Positions 37,896-49,600 of a stretch of 64,000 bases of DNA are shown one piece after another; within the stretch, counting starts at the first letter, position 1; the number at the start of each line of letters is the position of its first letter. The position numbers and the translations under genes were made by a program. The notes beneath the pieces are model-generated. The model did not search any database and was not told the DNA's origin. It was given only the letters and a program-made list of their open reading frames with translations. Source of the DNA: Ursus arctos (lineage: Eukaryota; Chordata; Mammalia; Carnivora; Ursidae); contig NW_026622763.1 of assembly GCF_023065955.2 (NCBI RefSeq), forward strand, positions 78,659,299-78,723,298. The letters are read 5' to 3'.

Positions 37896-38517
37896 ATGCG
37901 TATGTATATGTATGTACTGCCAGATGAGTTATCTTTTAAAGAAGAGGTTAAAAATTGATAGGCCATGAGCCAAACTGGATCTTTGAATGTTTTGCCTGCC
38001 TCCTATAGTGCTGGCTCACACTATATTTTAAATTTTTAAAATAAGTTGCAAGATTTAAAAATTAGAATATTTCCCACCAAAACTAGACTTTCCAATCTAT
38101 TTGGAAAAATTCAGCAGACATGGCTACATTGGACTTGTATTCCATTGTAGCAATGTATAGCTGGATCTAATTGGCTGCTTCTCCTGCATGCTCTCCAGTT
38201 TGCCCCAGTTTCCACCACTCCCTATTGCCTTATACCAGGTCCACTTCATTCATTTGTTCCATCTGCCTGGCCCCTATATGCATATGAGCTTGTGAGTCTT
38301 TTGAGTTTCAGTCTTTGGGGAAAGATTATGTACTCATTTCAGCAATGCTATTATGGTTCAAACACTTGTTTTGATAGCTTTCAGAATCAGGTTAAGAGTC
38401 ACAGAAGAGACATGGGACAGGTATTTTAACCCACGGAATTTTTTAATTGACAGGGCATTATCTGCTTGATCACTTAGGGAGAGTATATAGAAGGAGGAAA
38501 GAAGAGGATTGAAGCTT

Positions 38518-38783
38518 CCATTCTGGGGAATATCAACATAAACATTTAGGAGAAGAGAGACTTGGGAAGAACTAGCAAAGAAGCCCAAGCTGGAAGGGGT
38601 CTGAGAGATGTTAAAGAGAAAACAGCAATGGTTTTGACCATATATGCAGACCATTCTGGGGAATATCAACATAAACATTTAGGAGAAGAGAGACTTGGGA
38701 AGAACTAGCAAAGAAGCCCAAGCTGGAAGGGGTCTGAGAGATGTTAAAAAGAAGACAGCAATGGTTTTGACCATATATGCAGA
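38518..38783 (+). repeat. 133-bp tandem duplication
   Basis: Copies 38518-38650 and 38651-38783 differ at two bases, in the TTAAAGAGAAAACAGC versus TTAAAAAGAAGACAGC part. They begin CCATTCTGGGGAATATC and end ATATATGCAGA. Confidence 0.98.
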
Positions 38784-39774
38784 CCACAAAGGGGCTTCGA
38801 TGAAATGTTTGAAATCAGGAGGCTCAAGGTTTCCTTCTGAGAGTTAGCCTTTATTCAACACAGAATAGATCAGATTAAACATGTACAAAGTAGCCTACAA
38901 GAGGATGAGGGCTCTTGGTTCTGATAACTCGAAGGTATGTATCAACAAAGGTAGTACAGCATCAAATGACTCAGAGAGGTCAAGGAGGGGAAGGGTAGAG
39001 GGCATTGGTTGGAGTTGACATCGTGGAGCTCAAGGATGGGCTTAGGAATAGGAGTTTCAGTGGAATTATAGAGACAAAAATCAATCCACAGTGCATGCAA
39101 GAATATCTAGGAAGTAGTGAAGGGTAGAGACTGAGTGTGGCTATCTCCTTCCTAAGAAAGGAGAGAGAGCAACAGATGGCAGGGGTTGTAAGGGCTGAGG
39201 AAATGTGTTTGTATGTGTTAGTGACTGGAGAGATCCTAGCATGTTTTTAAATGAAAGGAAAGGAGCTACAGGAAAGTGGTCCGGGGGCAAAAGATGGGAC
39301 TGAGGGGACAAGAACCCTGGAGGGGCTGAAGGGAATGAGATCCAGGAAGGTACTTTATGGTGTTTTGAGCAATGACACCAGCATCAGAATGAAGGCCTTG
39401 TTTGCCAAAGTGACTAAGTTGGTATATTTTTGCTAAAAATATTAATAATTCACTTTACAGTCATATCTTACACTGACTGTTTTCACTGTTCATGGAAATG
39501 TGCAATTAGTTTTCCAGGCTTCATGAATTAATAACTTTTAATTGAGAAATTATTTGTCTGTTAAAATGGAATATCCTTTTTTGATGTTTAGAGATGGACA
39601 AATGGTTGGATAAGAGATAAGTCAGAATGCTTATTACATTTATTGAATTAATTTCAGTGTGAAATACAAACGTCTTGATAATTTTCTGCCCTCAAATTAT
39701 GATTCAAAAAGCAAAAGTGTTAATTGGTGATTGTTCCTGAGGTAATATGGTTCCTTCAAAAATCAAGGATTCTT
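38784..39774. other. Gene-free stretch
   Basis: Purine-rich text that may belong to old L2-type sequence. No gene supported. Confidence 0.4.
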
Positions 39775-40330
39775 TAAACACTCATTCATTCAACAAATAG
39801 TGATGGAGCATTTTTTATGACCCAGGCACTGTGTTGAGCATTGCAGATATGGATGCAAAGAAGGCATCTTCTTTGGACTCTAGTTATGGAAGTGGTTGGT
39901 AGTGAATGGATCAGGAAAGGCTTTTTGATGAAATGATGGGTGTGTAAGCAAAGGCCCGCAGAATGGTAGGAGTTCTGCTGGGGAAGGGAGGCTGAGGTAG
40001 TGAGAAGGGAGAGTTGGGACAAGAAGAGGGCTCCTGGCATTTGAAGGAAGAATAGCTTGGGGAATTTGAAGAACGCCACATCATTCAACATGGCTGAAGC
40101 ATTTAAGAGAGAGCAAATGTGGCAAGAGATGAGGCTAAATTGGGGCCCTACTATAAAGCGTCTTGTAAGGAGTTTGGGCCTTATCTAGGAATTACAGGAA
40201 GCAGGGGAGCAAAATGGATTAGATTTACATTTTACAAAGATTCCTTTCTCTTGTAGTGTGGAGACAGATTGAAAGGGGGCAAAAGTGGGGACAGAGAGAT
40301 CAGGAGAGAGATGTTGGAGGCCTCCTCTAA
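39775..40330 (+). repeat. L2-like sequence
   Basis: CATTCATTCAACAAATAGTG, CCAGGCACTGTGTTGAGCAT begin the match. GGAGTTTGGGCCTTATCTAG continues in the style of L2 3' text. Confidence 0.55.
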
Positions 40331-40579
40331 AGCAGTGACCCCGGCCAGAAAAAGAGGGAAATCAAGATGGCTGACAGCCAGGAAGTAGAACAGCAGGGCT
40401 TGCTGGTGAATTCCTCAGGAGCAGAGGGGCTGACACACAGGTTCCCGGCTGATTAAGTGACGGGATGGTGGTGCCACTCAACAACAGAGAGAAGTGAGGA
40501 GGAGGAGAAACCTTCTTGATTAGGGAGGACACTTCTCTTTCAATGCTTTTCTACCTGAGAATGGCAAACCAAGTTTAGG

Positions 40580-41250
40580 TGAAGCACAGATAACTTTGCA
40601 GGTGCTTTTAAAAACCCCATTGTTTGAGCTCAGAGGCTCTGGCGTGTGGGCCCCTCTACACATGCAAATGCTGCTTTTGGTAAGTTTCAAGCAAAGCAAA
40701 AGAAAGCTCTTCACCTGTGGAACTTCAAAAAAGCAAGCACACAGCACCACCAAGGCTGGTGCCCACAAGGCAAGGAATAATAAACATTCCATTTTTAACG
40801 TAACAGACTTTCCATTCCCCACCCTCACCCCAGGCATCTGCACACACAAATCAAAACCCTCTTAAGTCATGGAATGAAAAATGAGAAAAAAAAAAAAAAA
40901 AAGCAAACAGAAAGTGCTTCCTGTGGGGTGAACGGAAATTGTTGCCCAGTTTATTTTCCAAGCACATGAAAAGTAGTTCTGAATATTTAAAACCACAGGT
41001 AATTGTATTCTTAACTGAGATTTTTGAGAAGAGGCGGCATGGACAGGATCACTCACAGCGGTCTTTGACATAAGACACATTTGCATCAAAGCAAGGCCTG
41101 CTCCCTTTTAATACCAGTTATCACCAAGTGGCTTACAGAGAATCGTGTTGGTTGGGAAAAAGCACACTGACTCAGAACAAATAAAAATATGCATATCCAG
41201 TTGAACTAAGCCGAGCCATACCCTAATGTGTATTTTCTTCCCTTGAGATA
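40580..41250. promoter_or_regulatory. Candidate lymphoid enhancer upstream of ICOS
   Basis: This repeat-poor segment lies about 2.4 kb upstream of exon 1. It holds a perfect octamer ATGCAAAT (40662-40669), its perfect inverse ATTTGCAT (41079-41086), a RUNX core AACCACA (40991-40997), a TCF/LEF-like ATCAAAG (41085-41091) and an AP-1 site TGACTCA (41168-41174). The motifs are read directly; enhancer function is inference. A homopolymer A run lies near 40884-40901. Confidence 0.35.
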
Positions 41251-41399
41251 GACACATTGTACCCGAATTTTATTAGGAAAACTTTTTTGCATTAGAATAT
41301 TTTAGAACTTCATCTAGGACCTAAGTATACCCTTCTTCCACCAAAATATGAGGCCCCCAAATCATGTTCCCAGTAATTTCTGACCAGTTAAATGAAGGC

Positions 41400-41860
41400 A
41401 AGCATATGAGTATAGTGTGGTGATGAAGAGTATGGAATTCAGCTGCTTTTTTTTTTTTTTAAGATTTTTTTATTTATTATTTTAGAGAGAGAGAGTGAGC
41501 TGGGGGAGGGGTAGAGAGAGGGAGAGAGCGGGGAGCCCAACGCAGGGCTCCATCCCAGGACCCCGACGTCATGACCTGAGCTGAAATCCAGAGTTGGCTG
41601 CTTAACAGGCTGAGCCACCCAGGTGCCCCATGGAATTTGGTTTCATTGTCTGGGTTTGACCTGATTCCATTACTTATTGGCTGTTTGAGTTTGGACTAAT
41701 TATTACAATCTCTTTAACTCTCAGTTTTCTCACTGTGCAATGGGCGTCATAACGAGAGCTCTGTCACAGAGTAGTTGTGAGCGCGAAACGAGATCATCCC
41801 TGTGAACCACAGGGTTTGGCACGTGGTATGTGCTCCATGAATGTGCATTATTAGATGCCT
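41400..41860 (+). repeat. MIR split by a Can-SINE
   Basis: The 5' part GTGTGGTGATGAAGAGTATG precedes the SINE. The rest (TGGCTGTTTGAGTTTGG, CAGTTTTCTCACTGTGC, GGTATGTGCTCCATGAATG) follows it. Confidence 0.7.
41445..41629 (-). mobile_element. Can-SINE inserted in a MIR, reverse orientation
   Basis: A T tract and TTAAGATTTTTTTATTTATT lead to GAGCCACCCAGGTGCCCC. ATGGAATTCAG and ATGGAATTTGG flank it. The surrounding sequence is a MIR split by this insertion. Confidence 0.94.
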
Positions 41861-42529
41861 GCCCTGCTGTCCTCTGCGGAACCACAGCTGAGCTCTAGAA
41901 TTTGTGGTAGCTTTTAGCGGATGAAGTAAGAGCTTCCCAGACTTAGCTCCAGTAGTAGGCCACAGCAAGGTTAGAAAGAGTCTGTTATTCTCCACTGCCT
42001 CCTTTCTGCTGGAAAAGGACTCCAGTACAAGGACCATGGGTCTGGAGGCATGTCCTCTCAACACTGCCAGGGAACACATTGGAAGGGAAAGGAAGGAAAC
42101 CAGGGTAACGGGTTCCCAGGGGTCTTGGTGACCCAGTATTTCCTGCTCAGCCTAGCTCAACACCTCAAACAGTTTCTTTCACACCCACTACTGAGGCCTA
42201 GGAGCCCTAAAAAAAGGTCCCTGGGGAAACCTCAGAGACTTAGTGAAATCACTGCAGGATCAGCTTCCGGTCTTCCCTGTGGAACCTTTGGCTCTCGTCC
42301 AGTGTCCCTAATTGCTCTTCTAGAGCCCCAAACCTGGATTCTGCTTCAGAGCCCAGACATTGGACTGACACCTTGGTTGCCCTGACCTCCTGATTTCAGC
42401 TTCTCACTGGATGTCTCCTCTGCAGACAGTTGGTCTTGCCCTGTTATTCCCTAGAAACCCAACCTGGATCCAGCATCTTGGAAGTTGGTTCAGACCTCTG
42501 GATGGTTGGCTTGAGGGCTCTACACGCTT

Positions 42530-42725
42530 TGGTGAAGAGTGAGGACTCTGGAGCCAGACTCTCCAAATCCTAGCACTGCCACTTGCTTTTTGATTTGTGC
42601 CAGTACTTTACAACTCTATGCCTCAGTTTTTCTCATCTGTAAAATGGAAGATTAGTAGTCCCCATCTCACAGAATGGTTAGGAGAATTAAATGAATCAAC
42701 ACATGTATAAAACATAATATAAATA
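42530..42725 (+). repeat. MIR
   Basis: GAGGACTCTGGAGCCAGAC, CTCAGTTTTTCTCATCTGTA and GAATTAAATGAATCAACACA are close to the MIR consensus. Confidence 0.75.
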
Positions 42726-43379
42726 CATCTACACAAATAATCCAGACTAATATAATATTAGCTTTATTTTATTCTATTTTATACATATTAAGTATGTATT
42801 ATTTTACATTTAGTTTTATGCATGTTTTACATAAAGATGAATATTCCATATAAACATTTATGTACGTACAAATCTACTTATTTATATTATTACTGTTGTT
42901 GTTGTCATCTGTTCTATCTCCCTGCAGAGATGGAGAGACCAGGGGCAGGCTTTTCAGCTTTCTTGTTTTCATCTGAGGCCATAGACTCTGCTATAACATG
43001 CAGGACAGAGTTTCAGTCGAATTAAAATAGACTCCATCATTTGGAGAATTACAATCTACAGTGAATGTGATGTAATTTCTCTGATTCCTATGTCACTCTT
43101 TTTCCAGATAGATCTTCATTTCAATTTCTGTAATAATTCCCTTTATTTCTTGTCCTGTTTCAAAGGTTTTCTATCTCTGGAGCAAATAGCAGAAGATAGA
43201 AAGTTATCAAAAAATATGTTATTTATCATGTGGCTGTTTTTAGGTCCTGTTATCCCCAGTAACTATTGATTCAGTAGAGTAGGGTAGTTCTGAAAATAGG
43301 CATCATCTCTTTCTCTTGTTTTATTGGAACCAGAAGGAGGGTAAAGTTTCCCTCTATTTTCAAAATTATCAGCAATCCA
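42726..43379. other. ICOS upstream flank
   Basis: A/T-rich sequence with a short TTG/TGT run near 42.90 kb. No gene. The last part leads into the ICOS promoter. Confidence 0.5.
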
Positions 43380-43522
43380 GTGGATTCAGCTGAACCCCCC
43401 CCCCCCCAAGCAGTAAGGCCTCTCCTATAGCCACTGACATCAAGTGAGACACCTCCCGGCCCTGATGGAGTGATACTACATAAACCCTCCCGAAACCCAC
43501 TTCCTTTCCAGCAAATAGAAAA
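43380..43522 (+). promoter_or_regulatory. ICOS proximal promoter region (putative)
   Basis: This is the sequence just upstream of the presumed transcription start. Visible elements are a 13-C run (43395-43407), an AT-containing CTACATAAACC near 43474 that is a poor TATA candidate, and CCACTTCCTTTCC near 43497-43510 with ETS (TTCC) and NFAT (TTTCC) cores. No strong TATA box is seen. The assignment rests on position. Confidence 0.4.
43395..43407 (+). repeat. 13-C homopolymer near the ICOS promoter
   Basis: Thirteen consecutive C residues about 115 bp upstream of the estimated transcription start and 180 bp upstream of the ICOS ATG. Confidence 0.95.
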
Positions 43523-43589
43523 CACTCGAGAACATGAATTCGCTGTCAGCTTTGACTGCTGAAGAGGATTGCATCTGTTTCTGGCAAAC
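43523..43589 (+). other. ICOS: ICOS 5' UTR (approximate)
   Basis: This sequence resembles the human ICOS leader as I recall it (ACTCGAGAACATGAATTC, then CTGTCAGCTTTGA, then TGTTTCTGGCAAAC directly before ATG). The left boundary is an estimate from that resemblance; the true transcription start cannot be read from sequence alone. Confidence 0.6.
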
Positions 43590-43593
43590 ATGA
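43534..43593 (+). promoter_or_regulatory. Upstream ORF overlapping the ICOS start codon
   Basis: An ATG with A at -3 (GAACATGA) opens a 19-codon frame, MNSLSALTAEEDCICFWQT, whose TGA stop at 43591-43593 overlaps the ICOS ATG at 43590-43592 as ATGA. The frame is offset from ICOS. If the transcript starts upstream of 43534, scanning ribosomes meet it first, and termination-reinitiation at the overlap is possible. In human the aligned position reads CTGAATTC by memory, so the uORF may be lineage-specific. Its use is inference. Confidence 0.45.
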
Positions 43594-43647
43594 AGTCAGA
43601 CCTCTGGTATTTCCTTCTCTTCTGCTTTCAAGTTGAAGCCCTAACAG
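43590..43647 (+). CDS. ICOS: ICOS coding exon 1 (signal peptide)
   Basis: This exon gives 58 coding nt, ending in phase 1 at ACAG followed by the donor GTAAGT. It encodes MKSDLWYFLLFCFQVEALT and the first base of Gly20. The hydrophobic core LWYFLLFCF is a classic secretory signal; cleavage is likely near residue 20, as in human ICOS. The ATG context (AAAC before ATG) has the favourable A at -3. The A of this ATG is also the last base of the final codon of an out-of-frame upstream ORF, whose TGA stop overlaps the start codon. Confidence 0.96.
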
Positions 43648-46600
43648 GTAAGTGGCCTATCGATGAATTCTTATTAAGTTATTATTCAAGTGAACGTTAA
43701 GAAAAACCAAGGGTAGAAAAATCAGGTACCCAGTAGAAGGGCTTTTTGTTTGTTTGTTTTTCTGTGTTTCATGTTGTTTTTGTTTTTATTTTTGTTTTTG
43801 GAAGTAGGAACAATTGCGGAAGAGCCCCAAGCCCCTGGCTCAGGGTGTTTTTCGCTGCGGCACAGCCGACGGCGTGGAGTTTGTACTGCTTCCTTTGATA
43901 CTGTGTTTTTTTAAGATGATGAAGAAATCTTTCATCAGACCGTTAAAATTTTAAATGGACCTGCTTGGAGTTACCTGTTAGTGGAGACAGTAGAAGCGTG
44001 GCTTGCTGTTCTCCGAGAATGATGAAAGGCAAAATGACTCGTGTCAGCTGAATGGAAGCAAAATAGTCCTGGCATCTGCACCGGCAATTCTTTTTGAAGG
44101 AGAAAATAAAATGGAGGGGCTTTGAAAAAAGGATTTTGATTTTAATCTTATCTGGATGATCTGTAGTCAGAAATGTCCAGGCTGCCACCCAGGTTTTTTT
44201 GACACGAAGTGTCAGGGTCCGTCTACAAGGCCAGGGAGTAGTGGGTGCTGTAGAAAGCCTCCCTAGCCCCTGGAGACATGAAAGAAAAGCAAACCACCAT
44301 TCTGCAGTCCTCGGTTCTCTCTCTTATATGGTATTTATCAGACTATTTAAACGATTTAAATAATGTGACCTGCAACTAAACTAAATAACATGTTTCTGCT
44401 GCTTCTTACTTGGTACATTTTTGTATTACTTTTATCTTTCACTCTGAGCCATGCTCTTGAGGCTGGCAAAAGCAAAGTGAAATTGTATTAAATTGGAAAG
44501 TTCTATTAACACTAAAATTGAAAGCAGAAATCTAGTAGGTATAATCTTACCTAGACATAAATTTTGCAGTGGTACAAAGAAATAGAGTTTACATTTCTCT
44601 CCAAAGAATTAAAAAGCAAAAGCAGATTGGTCAAATGTTTCATTTGGTGGTAGTTCGAGGTGATTCAAATGCTCTTAAGTAAAGACGAATGAAGAGTGAA
44701 CAATTAGAGTCTACTTGACAAGTTCCAAACTCAGCCTGGAGGGGCTACTTGCTTGTTTATGCCTTGTCTACAACCCAGTGAAACCTTTTAGCAGCATGAA
44801 CGACAAACGAATAGCTTTGGAATTGATATTCATTGATTCACGCGTTCGCTTAGCCGCTCATTCACACAGCACCAGGCACGTGCCGTGCAGGAGGCACAGA
44901 GCTAGCTGCTGTGTGTACAATGATGAACAAAACCACATCAGTCCCCGCTCTCTGGAAGCTAACTGAATGGGTGGGAGAGAGACATTAATCAAATAAGCCC
45001 ATGAATTAATGATAATTACAGGCAGATCTCAGAGAATGTAACCAACCTTCTAGCCTGGGTACGTATGGGGGTGGGGATAGGGAGTGGTATTCATCAAAGT
45101 CTTTCCTGGGGCAACGACACTTAAATTAAGATTTGAAGTATAAGCAGGAATAAATGGGGAGGATGGTGTGAGGGGGGAATAAGATTCCACATCAGGAGAA
45201 GAGGAAGTGCAAAGGACCTGTGGCAGGAGGAAATGAAGTAAGGTCAGGGGACTGGAAGAAGGTGTATGTGTGTGAGCGCGGAAGGAGAAGGGTTTGGAAT
45301 GGTACAAGATGATACTGGAAAGAAAAGCAGAGGCCAGAGACCATCAGACTATATGGGTCATGTAAAGGATTTTGAATTTTCCTCCAAGAACATTGGTACA
45401 AGTCATTGAAGGGTTTGTACTGCTAAAACGTATCCCAATACACTAAGCCCATTTGGGCACTTACGGTCGTTGATAGTCTGCTTAGTATCAGCTTGAGATT
45501 CGAATTAACAATTGTGTTTTTTCTGTAGAAGGATAGATCCAACCTAGCTAGAATTATTTCAAGTTACTAGACTAAGCTGATAAAGACATTGTGCTTCTAG
45601 AATGATACTCATCTTAGGCTCTTAGTGGAATAAAACCAATGTTCATTCTCACCACACAGAAAACTATGCCATGTGACAAGCCAGTTTTTGGTTTGAGGCA
45701 TGAGTGACTAAATGGAGACCGTAAATTGCTAACCGTTTCTATGTTCAAAATACCATCGTGACGCATTTATCTAGTACCTATCCATTCTTCAGAGCCTACA
45801 CCAAGAATTTGCAGGTCTTTTCCTTTGGTATATTTTTAACTCTCCCAACAAAGTCGGCTTTCTCATCCCACAAAAAGGTAAAGTATTCTTACCTTCAGTG
45901 GATGTTTAAAGAATCTCAGACCAGGAAAGGCTAAGTGATTTGTTACATAGTAATTCATGGCAGAACCAAGATTAGAACACAAATGTATCTGACTCCAGTA
46001 TTCACATTCTTTCCACATTGTGTTGAAGTAGCAAGAGATATAACCTAATCTTAAAAGGGGAGAAATTCTCATTAGTGTTGCATTTGGTTGGTGAGTTAAT
46101 AGGTTGGAAATCTTCGTGATTTCTTAACTATTGTTCTCAGTGTAAAATTTAACAAAGGCATCTTCTTTTAATGATCCTGGAACAAAGGAAGCTTCTCTTT
46201 ATAAAAGGATCTGGAAAAAATGTGAACCTCTACCTGTGTTTAGAAGACCCTCTTTCTACACCTTCTGGGCAATGAGAAGCATGAGGGTGACCTTGTGAAT
46301 TCTGATTTTAGAAAGACCACTATGAAAGCAGTGTGGAGGCTGCGCATGAGTGGGACTGACGTAAGTCAGATGGTGCTTAATAAATGTGCCTGTCTCATGA
46401 TGTGTTCCGGGAGGAAGCTGGGAGGATTAACCATCAGGTTCGTTTTGAGCCTTGCTTTTGTTTCCCAGTCATCCAATGCATGATTCCGGAATTCCATCAT
46501 CTCAGGACAGCCCTTTGGTGTCTGGAGATCAGCTCCTCCCCAGAGCTCAGAGAGAAGTCTGCTGATCTGAGTGGACCTTCAGCTCCTCCCACAACTCCCT

Positions 46601-49600
46601 TCAAGCATTCATGTTGATTTTTAAAAATCCAAATTGTTAACATTCCCGCCCCTTCCCTGCCATAGATGAATTCAGGCCATTCCCATTCAGCATGATAAGC
46701 CTGTACTTGGTTTTATATCTTCATGGTTATGCTTATTTCTATTTATTTTCCTTTGCTATCGTTATCTTCTTTTTTATTTTTGTTGGATTCTTTTAACTTC
46801 CCTCTTCAGCTCTATAATTTGGAAGGTTGACCACAGCTCTTAACTGAGTAAGTCATTATGTTTGGAGCATCTTGAATGTCTATTTATTTACTATTGGCTT
46901 AAAATAAATAATGACAATGGCCTTGCCTGATGTGCTGACCCCACACTCCCCACTGACCTGAGAAGTTGTGAACGTTCTTCCTGTCCCACTCTTCATGCTG
47001 CCCTGTTAATGCACCCCCCACCCCAGTCTTGGGCTTTGTTGAAATAATAATTGCAGATCATTGCTAGTTTCCTCTTACAGTATTTCTCTTCTGTTTTAAG
47101 AATCCCTTCTTTACGCTTCCTTTGCCATTTTTCAGTGACAGCATCACTCTTGCCTTCTGCTCTCGTCTCGTGATCTCTGTTCTGATACAGTGATCAGAAG
47201 ACTTCCATTATTTTCTTCAGATACCCTGGACTCTATGAATTCCAGCACGGCTAAAGAAGTCTTTCTTTTACTTTGATGGGTGACTACTATCTTTTCTGGG
47301 AATAGGATTCCTGGACTGAAGTCTTTTCTCTTAATGGTTTGTGGGTCCCCCTCCACTGTCTGCTGGCTTCTAGGATTCTTGTTCTTTTGTAAGTAACCTA
47401 AAAAAAATTCTCTAGAATCTTCTAAGCTATTTATTTCAATATCGGAATTCAGGAATTCCACCAGGATACACCTAGCTCTGTGAGGATTTTCATGAGCATT
47501 GCTTGGGACTGGGTGAGACTTTTAAATCTGTAGACTTGGGGCGCCTGGGTAGTGCAGTCGTTAAGCGTCTGCCTTCGGCTCAGGGCGTGATTCCGGCGTT
47601 CCGGGATCGAGTCCCACATCAGGCTCCTCCGCTGGGAGCCTGCTTCTTCCTCTCCCGCTCCCCCTGCTTGTGTTCCCTCTCTCGCTGGCTGTCTCTCTGT
47701 CACATAAATAAATTAAAAAATCTTAAAAAAAAAATAAAAAATAAATCTGTAGACTTGAGGAGTTTTTTGTTTATTTTGATTTTGTTTTTCAAATTTCACG
47801 GATATTATTCTCTCCGTAGTTGTTTGATCATATAGTTTTCTTTGTCTTTTTCTCATCTTTCTAGGAATACCTATTATTCTCATGTAAGATCTTGAGTGCC
47901 TTGTTTTTTCATCATTAGTGAACACAATGGCTTTCATAACTTGCCATTTTTAATAGCAACTCCCTCAGGTGAAATGGAATATTATAGTTTTTAAATTGCT
48001 AGCAGCATATTCCTATTTCTTGGTAGAAACAGAATGTAGGTATGTAGAGAGGACCTAATTCTCATCTTAGTTTTGCTCACTGTAAGGTACATAGACTTGT
48101 TTGACTTAAAAAAAAATTGCCTCTGTATTCACATTTGGAAACTGTGCAAAACCCACAACTTATGCTACCTTTCTGTCTTAAGGATATGAATTTTATATGT
48201 AAAAGGATTTATTAAACTTCGTAAATCAAAAAATAAAAATCATCTCTTGCCTTCAATACTCAGAGAAAGGGTCACATTTACTCCATAAAAGGCATCTCTG
48301 AGCTAGTGCTGTTCCAATACATCGAGTCTATCAAATCGCACTTTTTGGTCATCCTACGTAAAATAAGACCTTTGGCATTTGAAACCTTCTTATGAAAATT
48401 CAAAACTATATTTTGAAAAGTGGAAGTTAAGTACGTAGAAAATAGATAACACAAATGAAAACAGTTAGCCAAAACGTGGTTTTTGTTTTTTTTTTTTCCA
48501 TTGGTTTAGCATGTAAGGTTGATCAAAACAGACCCAGATTTGCAAATGTAAAGAGAGTCAAATGTTGGGGATATGGGCCTCCTCTGGGTCACCTCTAAAG
48601 TATCCATGCCTGTTTCTACTTTGCTTGAGGAAAAGCTAAGAAAAATCAAGTTGTAAGGAGGATGACAGACTCAAGAATTTTGGTTCTGTCAACGACTAGA
48701 TCTGATAGAACCTTTTGTTTGTCTGAGCCATGTGGACATAGGCATGGTGCCTTCCATAAGCAATTGAAGATCATTTAAATGTAACTGCTTTAAATTTGAG
48801 AAATCAAACTTTTTGCAGCCAACATTTCTATTTTCTTAGGACTCAATGCCAAAAAAAAAAAAAAAAAAAATCCATTCATGGAAAACAATAAACAAAACGT
48901 CTCTTGCACTCTAACTAAAGTTGTGTTTATTTTGTATGATCTAGGTCTAAAGCAAAAGTCTCACAGTAGTCCCTGTTTGTACTTACTGAATGATGATGAT
49001 GGTTTGTGTGTGTGAATCCATATTTTTACATGTCTACAGGCAGATAAGTTTCAGAATAATCATTAAGAAGTTAGACCTGGTCAGAGCAAGGAACTAGACT
49101 TTGCTGCAGGTTCAAATACCCAGGGCAGCTCAACACATGTTGGTTGATGAATGAGGATGTCTAGAGAAATGAGTGTGTTCAGTGCAAAGTAATTTCATAT
49201 CTCAGAAATTATTTTATGTATTTTTGGTGTATGATAACTTTTAAAATCACAGTATACATATGTTGCATCAATGGAAATAATACTTTGAGTGCTTGGGACA
49301 TTAATATACCTAATACATCCAGAAGGAAAAGAAATACCTGAACATAACTCCCCAGTCAAATTTAATGTTAAAAGCTGCTTCTTTTTTCTTTTTCTTTTCT
49401 TTTCTTTTTTGCTTTCTTTCTTTTTTTTTTTTAACCAAGTGTTTTTGGCATCTGTGCTTTAGCTTCTTTAAAGTTAGGGGGTTGGACTAGATTAGACTAA
49501 AAGACTCCTTTAGAATGTGGATTCTGGTCTCAGATTGTCTAGGTTCATATTATGGTTCCACCACATATTGGCTCAATAACCTTGGGGCAGTTATTCAAGC

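Noticed and set aside
38518..38783. Direct repeats considered as a CRISPR-like or tandem array
   Set aside because: There are only two adjacent copies with no spacers, in mammalian DNA; a simple tandem duplication.
1..43500. Possible CTLA4 exons upstream of ICOS
   Set aside because: No sequence encoding the CTLA4 signature MYPPPY or its transmembrane/tail motifs was seen. In mammals the CTLA4-ICOS gap is large, so CTLA4 probably lies left of the window.
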